Part shown: positions 1 through 8,505 of the stretch, in pieces
How positions within the stretch are numbered: position 1 is the stretch's first letter
How the letters are laid out: every line of letters begins with the position of its first letter
Source of the DNA: Lactiplantibacillus paraplantarum
GTDB taxonomy: Bacteria; Bacillota; Bacilli; Lactobacillales; Lactobacillaceae
DNA length: 64,000 nt
Direction: 5' to 3'
Assembly (NCBI RefSeq): GCF_003641145.1
Contig: NZ_CP032744.1
Coordinates: 1,426,001 to 1,490,000, forward strand
Notes under the pieces: model-generated
What the model saw: the letters and a program-made list of their open reading frames with translations, nothing else
What the model was told of the DNA's origin: nothing
Databases searched by the model: none
Program-made: the position numbers and the translations under genes

Positions 1-463
1 AATTGATATCCGAGGCCAGAAATTTGGTCGCCTGACGGTCATTAAACGTAGTGGGACCGCCACCAATGGTAATGCACTCTGGTTGTGTCAATGCAGTTGT
101 GGTAATACGACAAGCGTAGATTCATACGCATTAAGGCATGGTCGTGCGAAAAGTTGCGGCTGTTTAACACGAGAAAAACGCGCACGTTTAATTCGTCGTA
201 ATCCAAAAGCGGTTGCAAGTATGGGGCGATTAAGCAATCTAAAGATTCGTGATCATCACACCGACTTACCATCGAAAATCATGTCTAAGCGCAATAAAAG
301 CGGTGTTATCGGCGTTAGTTGGGACACTAATTCCCAAAGATGGGTGGCGACATTTTTCTACAAAGGCACCTACCTATTACACAAGCCATTTCTTCATTTT
401 GAAGACGCTGTTATTGCACGCCAGACGATGGAAAGGCGTTATTTAAATAAAGAAGTTAACTAA
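1..463 (+). CDS. Phage-type zinc-ribbon/AP2-like DNA-binding protein, 5' partial
   Basis: The frame is open from base 2 to the TAA at 461-463, so the gene starts outside the window; about 153 codons are visible. The first visible residues read GQKFGRLTVI. They are followed by a W-x-C-x-C-x-C-G cluster and then SCGCL, a Cys-rich zinc-ribbon pattern common in small phage and mobile-element proteins. The C-terminal part (SGVIGVSWDTNSQRW, then FEDAVIARQ) resembles the AP2-like DNA-binding module found on HNH homing endonucleases. No HNH catalytic motif is visible. The role is therefore DNA binding by inference, and a prophage or mobile origin is plausible. A strong terminator follows 14 bases after the stop. 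The TTG at 83 is not needed as a start, because homology-like sequence continues upstream of it. Confidence 0.6.
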   Translation, partial: IDIRGQKFGRLTVIKRSGTATNGNALWLCQCSCGNTTSVDSYALRHGRAKSCGCLTREKRARLIRRNPKAVASMGRLSNLKIRDHHTDLPSKIMSKRNKSGVIGVSWDTNSQRWVATFFYKGTYLLHKPFLHFEDAVIARQTMERRYLNKEVN

Positions 464-476
464 TTGGTGTTAAATT

Positions 477-525
477 AAAGTTCTTTCTCGATAAGAAATT
501 ATATCTTGTCAAGAAAGAACTTTTT
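477..525 (+). terminator. Rho-independent terminator
   Basis: A 12-bp stem (AAAGTTCTTTCT, 477-488, with its complement ending at 523) runs into a T run. It lies just after the partial phage-like gene. Confidence 0.8.
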
Positions 526-565
526 GATTAACGTGATGATGATTCAAAGTGTGTGCAGTGTTAAT

Positions 566-917
566 TCAGTGTGTCTGAGGAGCTGAGAAGTTTAAGCGCT
601 GCACTTGCCGAAGATGACAGGTAAAAAAGACTAAAATCAAAAGGTTGAAACTGATTAGGATGGTCGCAAAAATAAACGTTTCAGGCCAAATTGACTGGCC
701 AATCGAGAGGGTGCTGCGAAAAGCGTCAATAGAAATCGACATCGGCAGGTACGGATGAATTACTTTGAAAAATTGATTGGATAACTCAATGGGGTAAGTT
801 CCAGCCGAACCACCACGTTGAATGATCATAAAGAGCAACATGAGCCAGGCACCGGTTTTACCTAAAATAAGGTTGAAGGCTGATCCAGATACTTTTTCTC
901 TTAAACACATTGAACAT
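566..917 (-). pseudogene. Relic of a YhgE/Pip (phage infection protein) family membrane gene
   Basis: The 114-codon frame ending at 566 matches only the C-terminal end of the YhgE/Pip family (ABC-2-like membrane proteins of about 900 residues). The recognisable part reads GGSAGTYPIELSNQFF then HPYLPMSISIDAFR, followed by a hydrophobic segment. A separate start sits a few bases upstream in another frame: ATG at 917-915 with GGGGG eight bases before it, reading MFNVFKRK, a typical start for this family. The simplest reading is an internal deletion that removed most of the gene and left its ribosome binding site, about 8 codons and the last 110 codons out of frame. It diverges from the TetR-type gene at 1075, the usual neighbour arrangement for these transporters. 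Family assignment is by remembered motifs. Confidence 0.65.
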
Positions 918-1074
918 TTTTACTACCCCCTTTTTTATTCTATGGGTAGTTTATATTAATTTTGAAATTACAAACATGGTCAAATTAATATGATTTGTGG
1001 CTTAAGGCTACAAATGGCAGCAATATGGGCCATAAGGTTACAGAAGTGACAAAACTGGTAATGGGGGAAGCGCT

Positions 1075-1626
1075 ATGACGGATTTTAGAATAAAAAAAAC
1101 TGACGATGTGATCACCAAATCGTTTGTTGACCTAGTAATAGAGAATGGATTTGACAACGTGACTGTCAAGGACATTGCACTCAGATCTCTGATTAGTCGT
1201 AAAACGTTTTATTTACATTATGATGACAAATTTGCACTGACTGATGCGATATTACAAGATATTTTAACGTGGCTTGATGAGACATTGGAAAAAAGGCGTT
1301 TACTTATAAATCAGGGGGTGGTCTTAAGTAACGCCATTAGTAAACTAGAACCAGAACTTAGACAATTACTGACGTGTTGGCGCAGACCAATCAACGCGAT
1401 AATGACAATTCCACAAGCTAAGATGCGACTAATGGATGGTCTTAAAGATATTTTAGGTCGTCATTTACAGGCAGCTTTCAAACATCCAGAGTCAGATTTG
1501 GAAATCAATGTTATTGGCGGCATGATGTTAGGCATGACTGAGTATTATTTGCAAATAAATGACTTTCCATCTGGTGAAGAACTGAAACAATTATCAAGTA
1601 GCATTAGATTGATACTTGGAGAGTAA
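1075..1626 (+). CDS. TetR/AcrR family transcriptional regulator
   Basis: The protein has 183 residues. Residues about 10-55 form the N-terminal helix-turn-helix: VTVKDIALRSLISRKTFYLHYDDKFAL shows the usual TetR recognition-helix pattern ending in FYLHYDDK. The rest is a helical ligand domain with no recognisable specificity. ATG 1075 follows GGGGGAAG with good spacing. The gene diverges from the Pip relic at 566-917, so it probably once controlled that gene. An inverted repeat ACTACCC...GGGTAGT between them (about 922-951) is a possible operator. With its target decayed, it may now be an orphan regulator. Confidence 0.8.
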   Translation: MTDFRIKKTDDVITKSFVDLVIENGFDNVTVKDIALRSLISRKTFYLHYDDKFALTDAILQDILTWLDETLEKRRLLINQGVVLSNAISKLEPELRQLLTCWRRPINAIMTIPQAKMRLMDGLKDILGRHLQAAFKHPESDLEINVIGGMMLGMTEYYLQINDFPSGEELKQLSSSIRLILGE

Positions 1627-1760
1627 TATAGGCATCACGGTTACGGCTTTTAGAACGCGTAACGAATTCACTGCAATCAAAGAAGCGGTTTTTAGGGTGG
1701 TGTGCAGGCCCTAGTTAGTACTGTTAGAATCATGGCAGGAATCCAGATGATCAGTATAAG

Positions 1761-2348
1761 TTACCAGTTCACCTGAGCAAGCTTTGCCAAGTCGGCTGGA
1801 GTCAGTGTGCGACTTTGAATAAAAATGGTGTATGCCACGGCTGGTGTTGCTACGGTGGGTTGTGACAGCCAAAATTTTAAGATGGTTAAGAGATTGGTAA
1901 TCAGTAGTTCCTGTGCCAAGTGAGTTGTAACGTCACCAGCCAGTGGTGTAACTGCTGTTTGAAGAGTAGATTGACGGCCGATTTTGGTCATAATGAGCCG
2001 ATGGATTTTATGGGTGAGCTGGGAGGCAGCACATTGCAATAAAGTTAGGACGATTTGGCGCTGCTGATAGAGATAGTTGAGGACTTCATGGAAGGGTGCA
2101 GTATTATCGCCGTCATGTTGATGGGCTGTAAAAATAAAAGCAATCTGATTAATCAGTTGATCTTCAATGTGGTCGAGCAAGGCATATTTGTCAGAATAGT
2201 AATGATAAAAGGTCTCACGAGCAATCCCGGCTTGATTGAGAATCATTTTGATGGTTAATTGGTTGAAATTAGTCGTTTTAAGCAAGTGAATACAGGCGTG
2301 GTCAATTAGATTGGTTGTCTGTAATTGACGGGGCATTCTTTCGGACAT
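1761..2348 (-). CDS. TetR/AcrR family transcriptional regulator
   Basis: The protein has 195 residues from ATG 2348. AAGGAAGG stands eight bases before this ATG, so it is preferred over the longer open frame reaching 2507, whose extra 53 residues look non-coding. The HTH lies at residues about 20-60 of this start and ends in the typical TetR string FYHYYSDKYALLDHI. The C-terminal domain is helical and unassigned. The gene stands alone, with no adjacent transporter on its strand. Its target cannot be named from context. Confidence 0.75.
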   Translation of the reverse strand: MSERMPRQLQTTNLIDHACIHLLKTTNFNQLTIKMILNQAGIARETFYHYYSDKYALLDHIEDQLINQIAFIFTAHQHDGDNTAPFHEVLNYLYQQRQIVLTLLQCAASQLTHKIHRLIMTKIGRQSTLQTAVTPLAGDVTTHLAQELLITNLLTILKFWLSQPTVATPAVAYTIFIQSRTLTPADLAKLAQVNW

Positions 2349-2881
2349 TGGCAGATCCTTCCTTTCTGTTTGTTTCAGTTCAGATGGTATCATCGTAGCT
2401 AGCAAAATCGGATATAACGCACCTTGGAAAATGTCGCGACAGCAGATTAGCGATGATGGGGTACTGAAGCTACTGATGATAGAAGGGTAGCCTAAAAAAT
2501 CAATCAAATAAGCATGGTTGAATAAGTCACTGTTATCTTACGCAAGGTTAGCGGCCTTGACAAGTAGAATTAGGCAACGATGACCGCAAAGAAGTGAGCG
2601 GTCAGTTTTTAACGAATGGGACATATCTTAACTTACAATATTCGTTGGTGCGGGTAAATTTTAATAAGGCATGTTTTGCCAAAAGCTTGCGAACAATACT
2701 AAAACCGCTTCAACTCAATCTACGTCGATTGACGACGAGAAATTAGGTGCTGAGACTTTGCCCTAGAAGTTATTATTAACTGATGAACAATCGGGTCAGC
2801 TCGGCTAAAATCGTTAGTTTCTTGATGGAACTAGTCATTGATGACAGGTGTGTGAATCGATAGCAACCGAAACAATCCATT
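2349..2881. other. Intergenic stretch without a supported gene
   Basis: No frame in this stretch has a ribosome binding site and a family-like protein. It holds one hairpin followed by Ts on the plus strand at 2581-2610 (TGACCGC, 10-base loop, GCGGTCA, then GTTTTT). No plus-strand gene stands before that hairpin, so it may be left from a lost gene. Confidence 0.5.
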
Positions 2882-2910
2882 TTCGAGTTTTAGGATTCTT
2901 CCGGTATAAT
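2882..2910 (+). promoter_or_regulatory. Likely sigma-A promoter of the ABC transporter pair
   Basis: A perfect TATAAT (2905-2910) lies 17 bases after TTCGAG (2882-2887), about 30 bases before the start of the ATPase gene. Confidence 0.5.
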
Positions 2911-2942
2911 GAAGCATAACTGATGACAAGGGGGACGATCAC

Positions 2943-3707
2943 ATGATTGAAATTCACGAATTAACGAAGCGTTATGGGGAGAAGACGGCATTAGATCAGC
3001 TCACTTTAACGATTGCACCAGGCCAGATCTTCGGCTTCTTAGGCCATAATGGTGCCGGTAAATCAACGACAATCAAAAATTTAGTCAGCATTATTAAACC
3101 AACGAGTGGCACGATCACGGTCGATGGCCTAGACCTTGAACGGCAGCGGCAAGCCGTCAAAGAAAAGATCTCCTACGTGCCAGACACACCCGATATCTTT
3201 CTCCAACTTTCAGCGATGGAATATTGGGATTTGATAGCCGCGGCCTATCAACAATCAGAGACTGCGCTTGAAGCGCGACGGCAGCAGCTGGTAGCCTTGT
3301 TCGATATGGCCGACCACGCTGAAGAGCCGATGGCCAGCTATTCACATGGGATGCGTCAAAAAGCTATTTTGATTGGGGCGTTGCTGCCCGATCCCGATAT
3401 TTGGATCTTGGATGAACCGCTACAAGGGTTAGACCCACAAGCCGCGTTTGACTTGAAAAATCTGATGAAGGCTCATGCTGCCAAAGGCAAGACAGTCATT
3501 TTTTCAACCCATAACCTGGATACGGCCCAGCAACTATGCGACCGCTTAGCGATTTTGAAACAGGGCCAATTAATCTATACTGGTTCGGTTGAGCAATTAC
3601 TAGCCCAACATCCGCAACAATCACTTGAGGCGATTTATTTACAAATGGCCGGGCGTCGAACTGATGATCACTTAGTCGATGCGATTGAGGGTGAGCACGA
3701 TGCATAA
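2943..3707 (+). CDS. ABC transporter ATP-binding protein (EcsA-like)
   Basis: The protein has 254 residues and is the cytoplasmic ATPase of an ABC-2-type exporter. Walker A is GHNGAGKST (residues 34-42), the signature is SHGMRQK, Walker B is IWILDEP, and the H-loop is in STHNLDTAQQL. ATG 2943 follows AAGGGGGACG. The gene overlaps the next one, a large membrane protein, by eight bases, so the two are translationally coupled and form one transporter. The order ATPase then a roughly 530-residue permease resembles EcsA-EcsB, whose role in Gram-positives is linked to secretion and peptide handling. The substrate here is not shown. Confidence 0.85.
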   Translation: MIEIHELTKRYGEKTALDQLTLTIAPGQIFGFLGHNGAGKSTTIKNLVSIIKPTSGTITVDGLDLERQRQAVKEKISYVPDTPDIFLQLSAMEYWDLIAAAYQQSETALEARRQQLVALFDMADHAEEPMASYSHGMRQKAILIGALLPDPDIWILDEPLQGLDPQAAFDLKNLMKAHAAKGKTVIFSTHNLDTAQQLCDRLAILKQGQLIYTGSVEQLLAQHPQQSLEAIYLQMAGRRTDDHLVDAIEGEHDA

Positions 3708-5295
3708 AAGTCAGCTACGCGTTTTGTTAGCAGTTAATCTCAGGTTGTTAAATCCGCAACTAACGGATCGGTTGCGTAAAAAAGGCGCCTCGGGAACGGC
3801 CTTGAGTAAGAAGTTAATGCGGCAGTTTTACTTGAACGCCTTGATGTTCCTTGGTATCTACGGCTTGACGATGGTTGCTTTTGATTTCAGCAAGTTACCG
3901 GGTATGTTCACGTTCTACGTGGCGTTATTTATCTTATTGGGCATTTCACAGAGTATTTCGGGTATTTATAACGTCTTTTTTGCGGGGAATGACCTAGCCG
4001 AATATTTACCGTTACCTTTCCGCAATCAAGAGATTTTTATGAGTAAAATTTTGGTCGTTATCTTCAACACGGTGCCTTTTACCATTCCGTTACTGTTAAT
4101 TTTTATCATGACCGCGACTCGCGCAGGAATCTTTGTGCTGTTAGGATTCGTAATGGCAATCTTGATGTATGGGCTAATACTGAGCTTGCTATTATGTCTG
4201 TGCGCCTTAATTGTCTTTGGTTTGACGAAACTAAAGGTGTTTCGCACCCATCAAAAGATGGTGATGAACATCATGTTAGGGCTCAATGCCGTCTTAGTGT
4301 TAGTCGGACTCTACTTCATGAATCGCGGTTCATCATCGGACACTGGCACGCAGATTGACCGCACGGTGATACCCCCGTTATTACCGATTTTTAAAGTATT
4401 CACGACCCCGTTAACAATAGTAAGTCTACTGACTTGGGGTAGCTTGATCGTTGCTTTACTAATTTTGCTAGCGTTGACCAGCCGGTTTGTTTTGGCTCAC
4501 TTGGTTGACCAACTAACCCAAGTTAATACGGCGTTAGTGGCGACCTCGCAACGTCGGCATGTGCGGCAACATAACCTCAACCAGCTTTTGCGCACCTATC
4601 AGTTCCAGCTACTGAAAGACCCCAGTTTGGCTTTACAATTATTCACGAATTCGATCCTGTTGCCATTGATACTAGTCGGAACCGTTGTCTTTTCGGGAAC
4701 AGCACCGAATTTTAGCCGACTATCGCTGAATTGGATTGGCGTCTGGTTTGTCAGTGGCATGGCTGGTGCCATCGTCAATGTTAATCAAACCTCGTTAGTC
4801 GGTAACGTTATTTCGCTTGATAAAATGAACTTTGACTTTGTGAGCGCACTGCCAATCCCAATGTCTCGTTACTTACGGCAAAAATTTCACTTGGGTTATT
4901 GGTTTCAGGTCATGATTAATACAGTAATGGCCCTAGTAGTGGGTATCGCTGGGCGAGCGCCATTAGCCCTCGATTTAGCTCTAATACTAGGAGTTGCTTT
5001 GGGCACATACTTAGCTGCCCAGCATTACTTTAGGCGCGATTATCAGTTACGGATGACGAATTGGACCAACGTGACGCAACTGTTTAATCGGGGTGGCGGT
5101 AATCTTGGGTTAATGCTTAACCTATTGGTCTGCAGTATTGTGGGTGCACTGACAATTGTGATCTATAGTGTACTGATTAATCTGTTTGCAGTGGCAGCCA
5201 TGTTGATTAATATCATCGTATTGGTCGGTATCGGGCTCGTTTCTGGTGGCCTGATCTGGCATTACCGCAAGACTTTTTGGCAGCCATTGGACTAA
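3700..5295 (+). CDS. ABC transporter permease (EcsB-like membrane protein)
   Basis: The protein has 531 residues with many hydrophobic segments along its length, for example LNALMFLGIYGLTMVAF and LLTWGSLIVALLILLAL. ATG 3700 lies inside the end of the ATPase gene with GAGGGTGAG as its ribosome binding site; the GTG-like start at 3679 is less well placed. It is the membrane partner of the upstream ATPase. Family placement as EcsB-like rests on size, order and membrane profile, not on a diagnostic motif. No terminator was seen before the trp leader, 46 bases downstream. Confidence 0.7.
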   Translation: MHKSQLRVLLAVNLRLLNPQLTDRLRKKGASGTALSKKLMRQFYLNALMFLGIYGLTMVAFDFSKLPGMFTFYVALFILLGISQSISGIYNVFFAGNDLAEYLPLPFRNQEIFMSKILVVIFNTVPFTIPLLLIFIMTATRAGIFVLLGFVMAILMYGLILSLLLCLCALIVFGLTKLKVFRTHQKMVMNIMLGLNAVLVLVGLYFMNRGSSSDTGTQIDRTVIPPLLPIFKVFTTPLTIVSLLTWGSLIVALLILLALTSRFVLAHLVDQLTQVNTALVATSQRRHVRQHNLNQLLRTYQFQLLKDPSLALQLFTNSILLPLILVGTVVFSGTAPNFSRLSLNWIGVWFVSGMAGAIVNVNQTSLVGNVISLDKMNFDFVSALPIPMSRYLRQKFHLGYWFQVMINTVMALVVGIAGRAPLALDLALILGVALGTYLAAQHYFRRDYQLRMTNWTNVTQLFNRGGGNLGLMLNLLVCSIVGALTIVIYSVLINLFAVAAMLINIIVLVGIGLVSGGLIWHYRKTFWQPLD

Positions 5296-5341
5296 TAAGC
5301 ATTAATTTAATAATCTAAAACATTAAACTAAAATAAAACTA

Positions 5342-5684
5342 TTGACAAATCGCTCATCAAGTTTTAATGTTAATAACAACTTAATATTCGTCCATGAAAC
5401 CGATGAAGTGGAGATCAAGATAATGATGCCCGTAAAGAGAGTCGCCGTTGCTGAGAGTGCGATCGAACGCAAGTTATTAAATGGACCACTGAGGGCGCGA
5501 CTAACGAACAGCTTTGTTCTAATACCTCGCGACGATAGGGAGCCGTCAATTCCCGGGAATGTGTTTGCATTTCGCTAAGCTGGGACCCAAGTCTAACCTG
5601 AATGGGGTAATTTGGTGTCCAACCAAGGTGGTACCGCGGAAAAATCCGTCCTTGACTGTTATTAGTCATGGACGGATTTTTTTG
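5342..5684 (+). promoter_or_regulatory. T-box riboregulator (tRNA-Trp sensing) of the trp operon
   Basis: The conserved T-box core AAGGTGGTACCGCGG is at 5625-5639, directly followed by an intrinsic terminator. Upstream lies a stem I-like region with AGAGAGT, GCTGAGAGTGCG and a specifier stretch AAATGGACCACTG at 5479-5491, so the likely specifier codon is TGG (5482-5484), Trp. A TTGACA -35 box stands at 5342-5347 with a weaker -10 (TAATGT) 17 bases later. Uncharged tRNA-Trp is expected to pair with the core and let transcription run into trpE. That mechanism is established for T-boxes; the Trp assignment agrees with the genes behind it. Confidence 0.92.
5641..5684 (+). terminator. T-box attenuator terminator
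   Basis: The stem AAATCCGTCC...GGACGGATTT with a TTATTA-type loop ends in seven Ts. Its 5' side follows the T-box core directly, as expected for the alternative terminator/antiterminator fold. Confidence 0.9.
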
Positions 5685-5699
5685 ATAGGGGGCAGTTCA

Positions 5700-5747
5700 A
5701 TGCAGCAACGATGGCAACTAACCACAACTCAAATAAAAATATCTTAA
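5700..5747 (+). CDS. Possible 15-residue leader peptide MQQRWQLTTTQIKIS
   Basis: ATG 5700 has AGGGGG six bases upstream, as good as many real genes here, and the frame stops at TAA 5745-5747. It carries one Trp (codon 5) and sits between the T-box terminator and trpE. It could be a small upstream ORF affecting trpE translation or a chance frame; nothing else supports it. Confidence 0.3.
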   Translation: MQQRWQLTTTQIKIS

Positions 5748-5767
5748 TTAATGAGGAGTGGTTCAAT

Positions 5768-7204
5768 ATGAATCCAACATTACCAACCTTAATCCCTTAT
5801 CGAGATCATTATCCCTACGTGCCAGTGATGGTCAAACGGCCACTCACCGCTTTTGATCCACTCGCGGTAGCTAAAATTGTCCATCAGATGGGGAACGGTT
5901 TTGCACTAACGATTGATCGGCATCAGCGCTATAGTTATTTCAGTTTTGAACCGCAGCAAAGTCTCACGGGACAAGGGCTTGCCAAGGATGATCGCCCTGC
6001 TAATGAAACGCTACAAGCGATTCTAGACCAGTATCGAACGCCGCGAATTCAAGGTCTACCACCATTTACTGGTGGCTTGATAGGATACTTCGGTTATGAA
6101 TACGTTCAACAATTTGTATCCAAGTTGCAATTAAAATCAGCAGCGACAACTGGCCTTGATGACCTGGGCTTATTCTTAGTCACGAGTGTCCTGGTCTATG
6201 ACCACCGTCACCACGAGCTGGGGCTGACACAGCTGATCCCAACCGTTAATCTAACGGCCACTTACGCCGCAACACAAGCTAAGTTAACGCAAAAACTGAC
6301 TGCCATCATTCAACAATTACAACAACCGTTAGCTTTGCCGCCGTTCCGCTTACAACAGCCGCTACAGATGCAAGCGGACCAGGCTACTTATGCGCGGCGC
6401 GTTGACCACATTCGACAGCACATCTACGCGGGCGATATTTTTCAAATGATTTATGCTAATCCGTGTTTGGGGACCATGGAGGGGTCATTACTGGCAGTTT
6501 ATCAGCAACTTCAAAAAACGGTGGCACCATATAACTGTTATTTTAAACAAGCTGATTTTGAAATGACGGCAGCGTCACCAGAAACGTTAGTCACGAAAGA
6601 TGGTGAACAGGTCGCAACGTATCCATTGGCGGGAACAAGGCGTCGCGGTCGAACACCTGCCGAAGATCAGCAGTTGGCCCATGAATTGCAAACCAGTCCT
6701 AAAGAAGTTGCCGAGCACAATATGTTAGTTGATCTGGGACGTAACGATTTAGGGCAAGTTGCAAAGTTTAAAAGTGTCCGGGTGACTAATTTGCGACGAT
6801 TAATTCGTTATTCACAAGTCATGCACCTAGGGTCCCGCGTGGCCGCAGAAGTGGCGCCCACCACCACGGCACTCCAAGTACTTGCCGCTACTTTTCCAGC
6901 CGGGACGTTAGCCGGAGCGCCTAAGGTTGAAGCGATGACCCTGATTAATCATTATGAACAGGTCCCACGGGGCGTCTATGGTGGTTGTTTCGGCTACTTG
7001 GATTGTAACGGTAATTTGGACATGGCGATTGGTATCCGGCTGGCTTACCGAATGAATGAACGGTTGGTGATTCCAGCGGGTGCGGGGATTGTCGCTGACA
7101 GTATCGGCATCCAAGAATTTAAGGAGTGCCAGAACAAACAACGAGTGGTTGTTAAGGCAGTACAAGACGCAGAAAGGTTGGCCGACGATGGAATTATTAA
7201 TTGA
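5768..7204 (+). CDS. trpE: Anthranilate synthase component I
   Basis: The protein has 478 residues and makes anthranilate from chorismate with ammonia delivered by TrpG, the first step of tryptophan synthesis. Conserved chorismate-binding strings are YPLAGTRRRG, AEHNMLVDLGRND, TFPAGTLAGAPK and IPAGAGIVADS. ATG 5768 follows GAGGAGTGG, which decides it against the ATG at 5711. The usual tryptophan-binding LLES motif near the N-terminus is not present: the aligned place, just before RYSYFSFEP, reads FALTI (residues 45-49). Feedback inhibition may therefore differ. The gene overlaps trpG by 17 bases and is first in the T-box operon. Confidence 0.95.
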   Translation: MNPTLPTLIPYRDHYPYVPVMVKRPLTAFDPLAVAKIVHQMGNGFALTIDRHQRYSYFSFEPQQSLTGQGLAKDDRPANETLQAILDQYRTPRIQGLPPFTGGLIGYFGYEYVQQFVSKLQLKSAATTGLDDLGLFLVTSVLVYDHRHHELGLTQLIPTVNLTATYAATQAKLTQKLTAIIQQLQQPLALPPFRLQQPLQMQADQATYARRVDHIRQHIYAGDIFQMIYANPCLGTMEGSLLAVYQQLQKTVAPYNCYFKQADFEMTAASPETLVTKDGEQVATYPLAGTRRRGRTPAEDQQLAHELQTSPKEVAEHNMLVDLGRNDLGQVAKFKSVRVTNLRRLIRYSQVMHLGSRVAAEVAPTTTALQVLAATFPAGTLAGAPKVEAMTLINHYEQVPRGVYGGCFGYLDCNGNLDMAIGIRLAYRMNERLVIPAGAGIVADSIGIQEFKECQNKQRVVVKAVQDAERLADDGIIN

Positions 7205-7751
7205 TAACTATGACAGTTTTACTTATAACCTGTATCAACTGATTGGTCGGTTGGCACCCGATGTCCGGGTGATTAAAAATGACGACTTAACGGTCACGGC
7301 AATCAAAGCGCTACAACCTGCTCATATTATTTTGTCACCAGGACTGGGAACGCCAGCCCATACGGGGGTCAGCCCACAGGTGGTACAACAATTAGCCGGT
7401 CAGGTGCCAATACTCGGCGTTTGTATGGGCTTAGAAGTCATGGTCACGGCTTTTGGGGGTTCGTTGCGGGCAGCCCAGCACTTAGTTCACGGGCAGGCTA
7501 CGTTAATGCACGTGCAGCCGTCACCACTATTCAAAGATTGTCCGATGCAGTTCGTTGCGGCGCGCTATCACTCATTGGTAGCCGATTCTAACTGCTTACC
7601 CGCGAACTTTCGGATCATTGGGACAAGCGATGATCAGGAAATCATGGCGGTGGAAGATGTGGGTCGTCAACTGTATGGGGTTCAATTCCATCCCGAATCG
7701 GCCCACGCTGGAAATTGTTGGGACGGGCGGGGACCGGTCGAATTCGTTTAA
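7188..7751 (+). CDS. trpG: Anthranilate synthase glutamine amidotransferase, C-terminus altered
   Basis: The protein has 187 residues as read. It is the class-I glutamine amidotransferase that feeds ammonia to TrpE. The start MELLIDNYDSFTYNL, the nucleophile in GVCMGLE and the His/Glu pair in QFHPES are present, so all catalytic residues remain. After HPES (ending at 7700) the normal C-terminal helix is missing. The frame instead reads out-of-phase trpD sequence for 16 codons before TAA 7749-7751. ATG 7188 has GAAAGG about ten bases upstream and overlaps trpE. The truncation may weaken folding or TrpE contact, but activity is possible. Confidence 0.88.
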   Translation: MELLIDNYDSFTYNLYQLIGRLAPDVRVIKNDDLTVTAIKALQPAHIILSPGLGTPAHTGVSPQVVQQLAGQVPILGVCMGLEVMVTAFGGSLRAAQHLVHGQATLMHVQPSPLFKDCPMQFVAARYHSLVADSNCLPANFRIIGTSDDQEIMAVEDVGRQLYGVQFHPESAHAGNCWDGRGPVEFV

Positions 7752-8505
7752 CATTTCAACGACCACCGCACTAGTGGTTGCGGCGGCAGGGGTGCCAGTG
7801 ACCAAGCATGGTAACCGGGCGGCGTCGTCCAAGAGTGGGGCTGCGGATGTTTTGGAGGCGCTCGGTGTCAAAATTGATTTGACACCGGCTCAGAGTTCAG
7901 CACTGCTAGATCGGACGAACTTTGCCTTTATGTATGCGCGTGAATATCATCAGGCGATGCGGTTTGTTGCCCCGGCTCGACAACAAATCAAGATTCCAAC
8001 TATCTTTAATGTGTTAGGCCCCTTAGCTAATCCGGCCCACGCGGAGATGCAGCTATTAGGAGTGTATCGGCATTCCTTGATGGCTCCGTTAGCCGAAGTC
8101 TTGACGCGCTTAGGTGTTAAACATGCGATGGTCGTGCACAGCCAGGATGGGTTGGATGAAATTTCTGCAGCGGCTCCTACTGATGTGATCGTAATCAATC
8201 ATGGGCGTCAAGCAACGCTGACCCTAACACCAGAACAGTTCGGGTTGTCGCGCTGTGATCATGCTGACTTGATTGGCGGTAGCGCGCAAGTCAATGCTGC
8301 CATCACACGGTCAGTACTCGCTGGGGAACCAGGCGCACCACGTGCTGTGGTCTTAATGAATGCTGCAGCGGCATTACACATTGCCAAACCGCAGTTGGAC
8401 CTAGCGGCTGCTTTTGAACTGGCCCGTCAAACGATCGATCAAGGGGCTGCTGCAACCGAGCTAGAACGTTTAATTCAGGAAAGTCAGGCGGTGATGGCTT
8501 CATGA
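7702..8505 (+). pseudogene. trpD: Anthranilate phosphoribosyltransferase lacking its N-terminal domain
   Basis: The enzyme joins anthranilate to PRPP. Recognisable TrpD sequence begins at PTLEIVGTGGD (7702 on) and continues to the stop at 8505. The PRPP loop GTGGD, the KHGNRA and SKSGAADVLEALG strings and DGLDEIS are present. About 70 residues that normally precede the GTGGD loop, the N-terminal helical domain that forms the dimer contact and part of the anthranilate site, are missing. No ribosome binding site or ATG opens the remaining frame; the only in-frame start upstream is a TTG at 7618 inside trpG. The sequence just before 7702 is trpG in another frame. This fits one deletion of roughly 250-300 bases (size inferred from family lengths). 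Loss of function, hence Trp auxotrophy, is likely but not certain. A +1 frameshift at the junction would give a TrpG-TrpD fusion. Confidence 0.85.

Noticed and set aside
2349..2507. N-terminal extension of the TetR gene to 2507
   Set aside because: ATG 2348 has a strong ribosome binding site, and the 53 extra residues are not protein-like for this family.
2581..2610. Hairpin with T tail as a terminator for a missed gene
   Set aside because: No plus-strand gene precedes it; noted only as a possible leftover.
5342..5578. 78-codon plus-strand frame and an 84-codon minus-strand frame over the trp leader
   Set aside because: The stretch is the T-box RNA with its conserved core and terminator; the frames have no ribosome binding site and no protein-like sequence.
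7618..7700. TTG start at 7618 as the start of trpD
   Set aside because: The first residues from that TTG are trpG read out of frame, not TrpD N-terminus, and no ribosome binding site is present.
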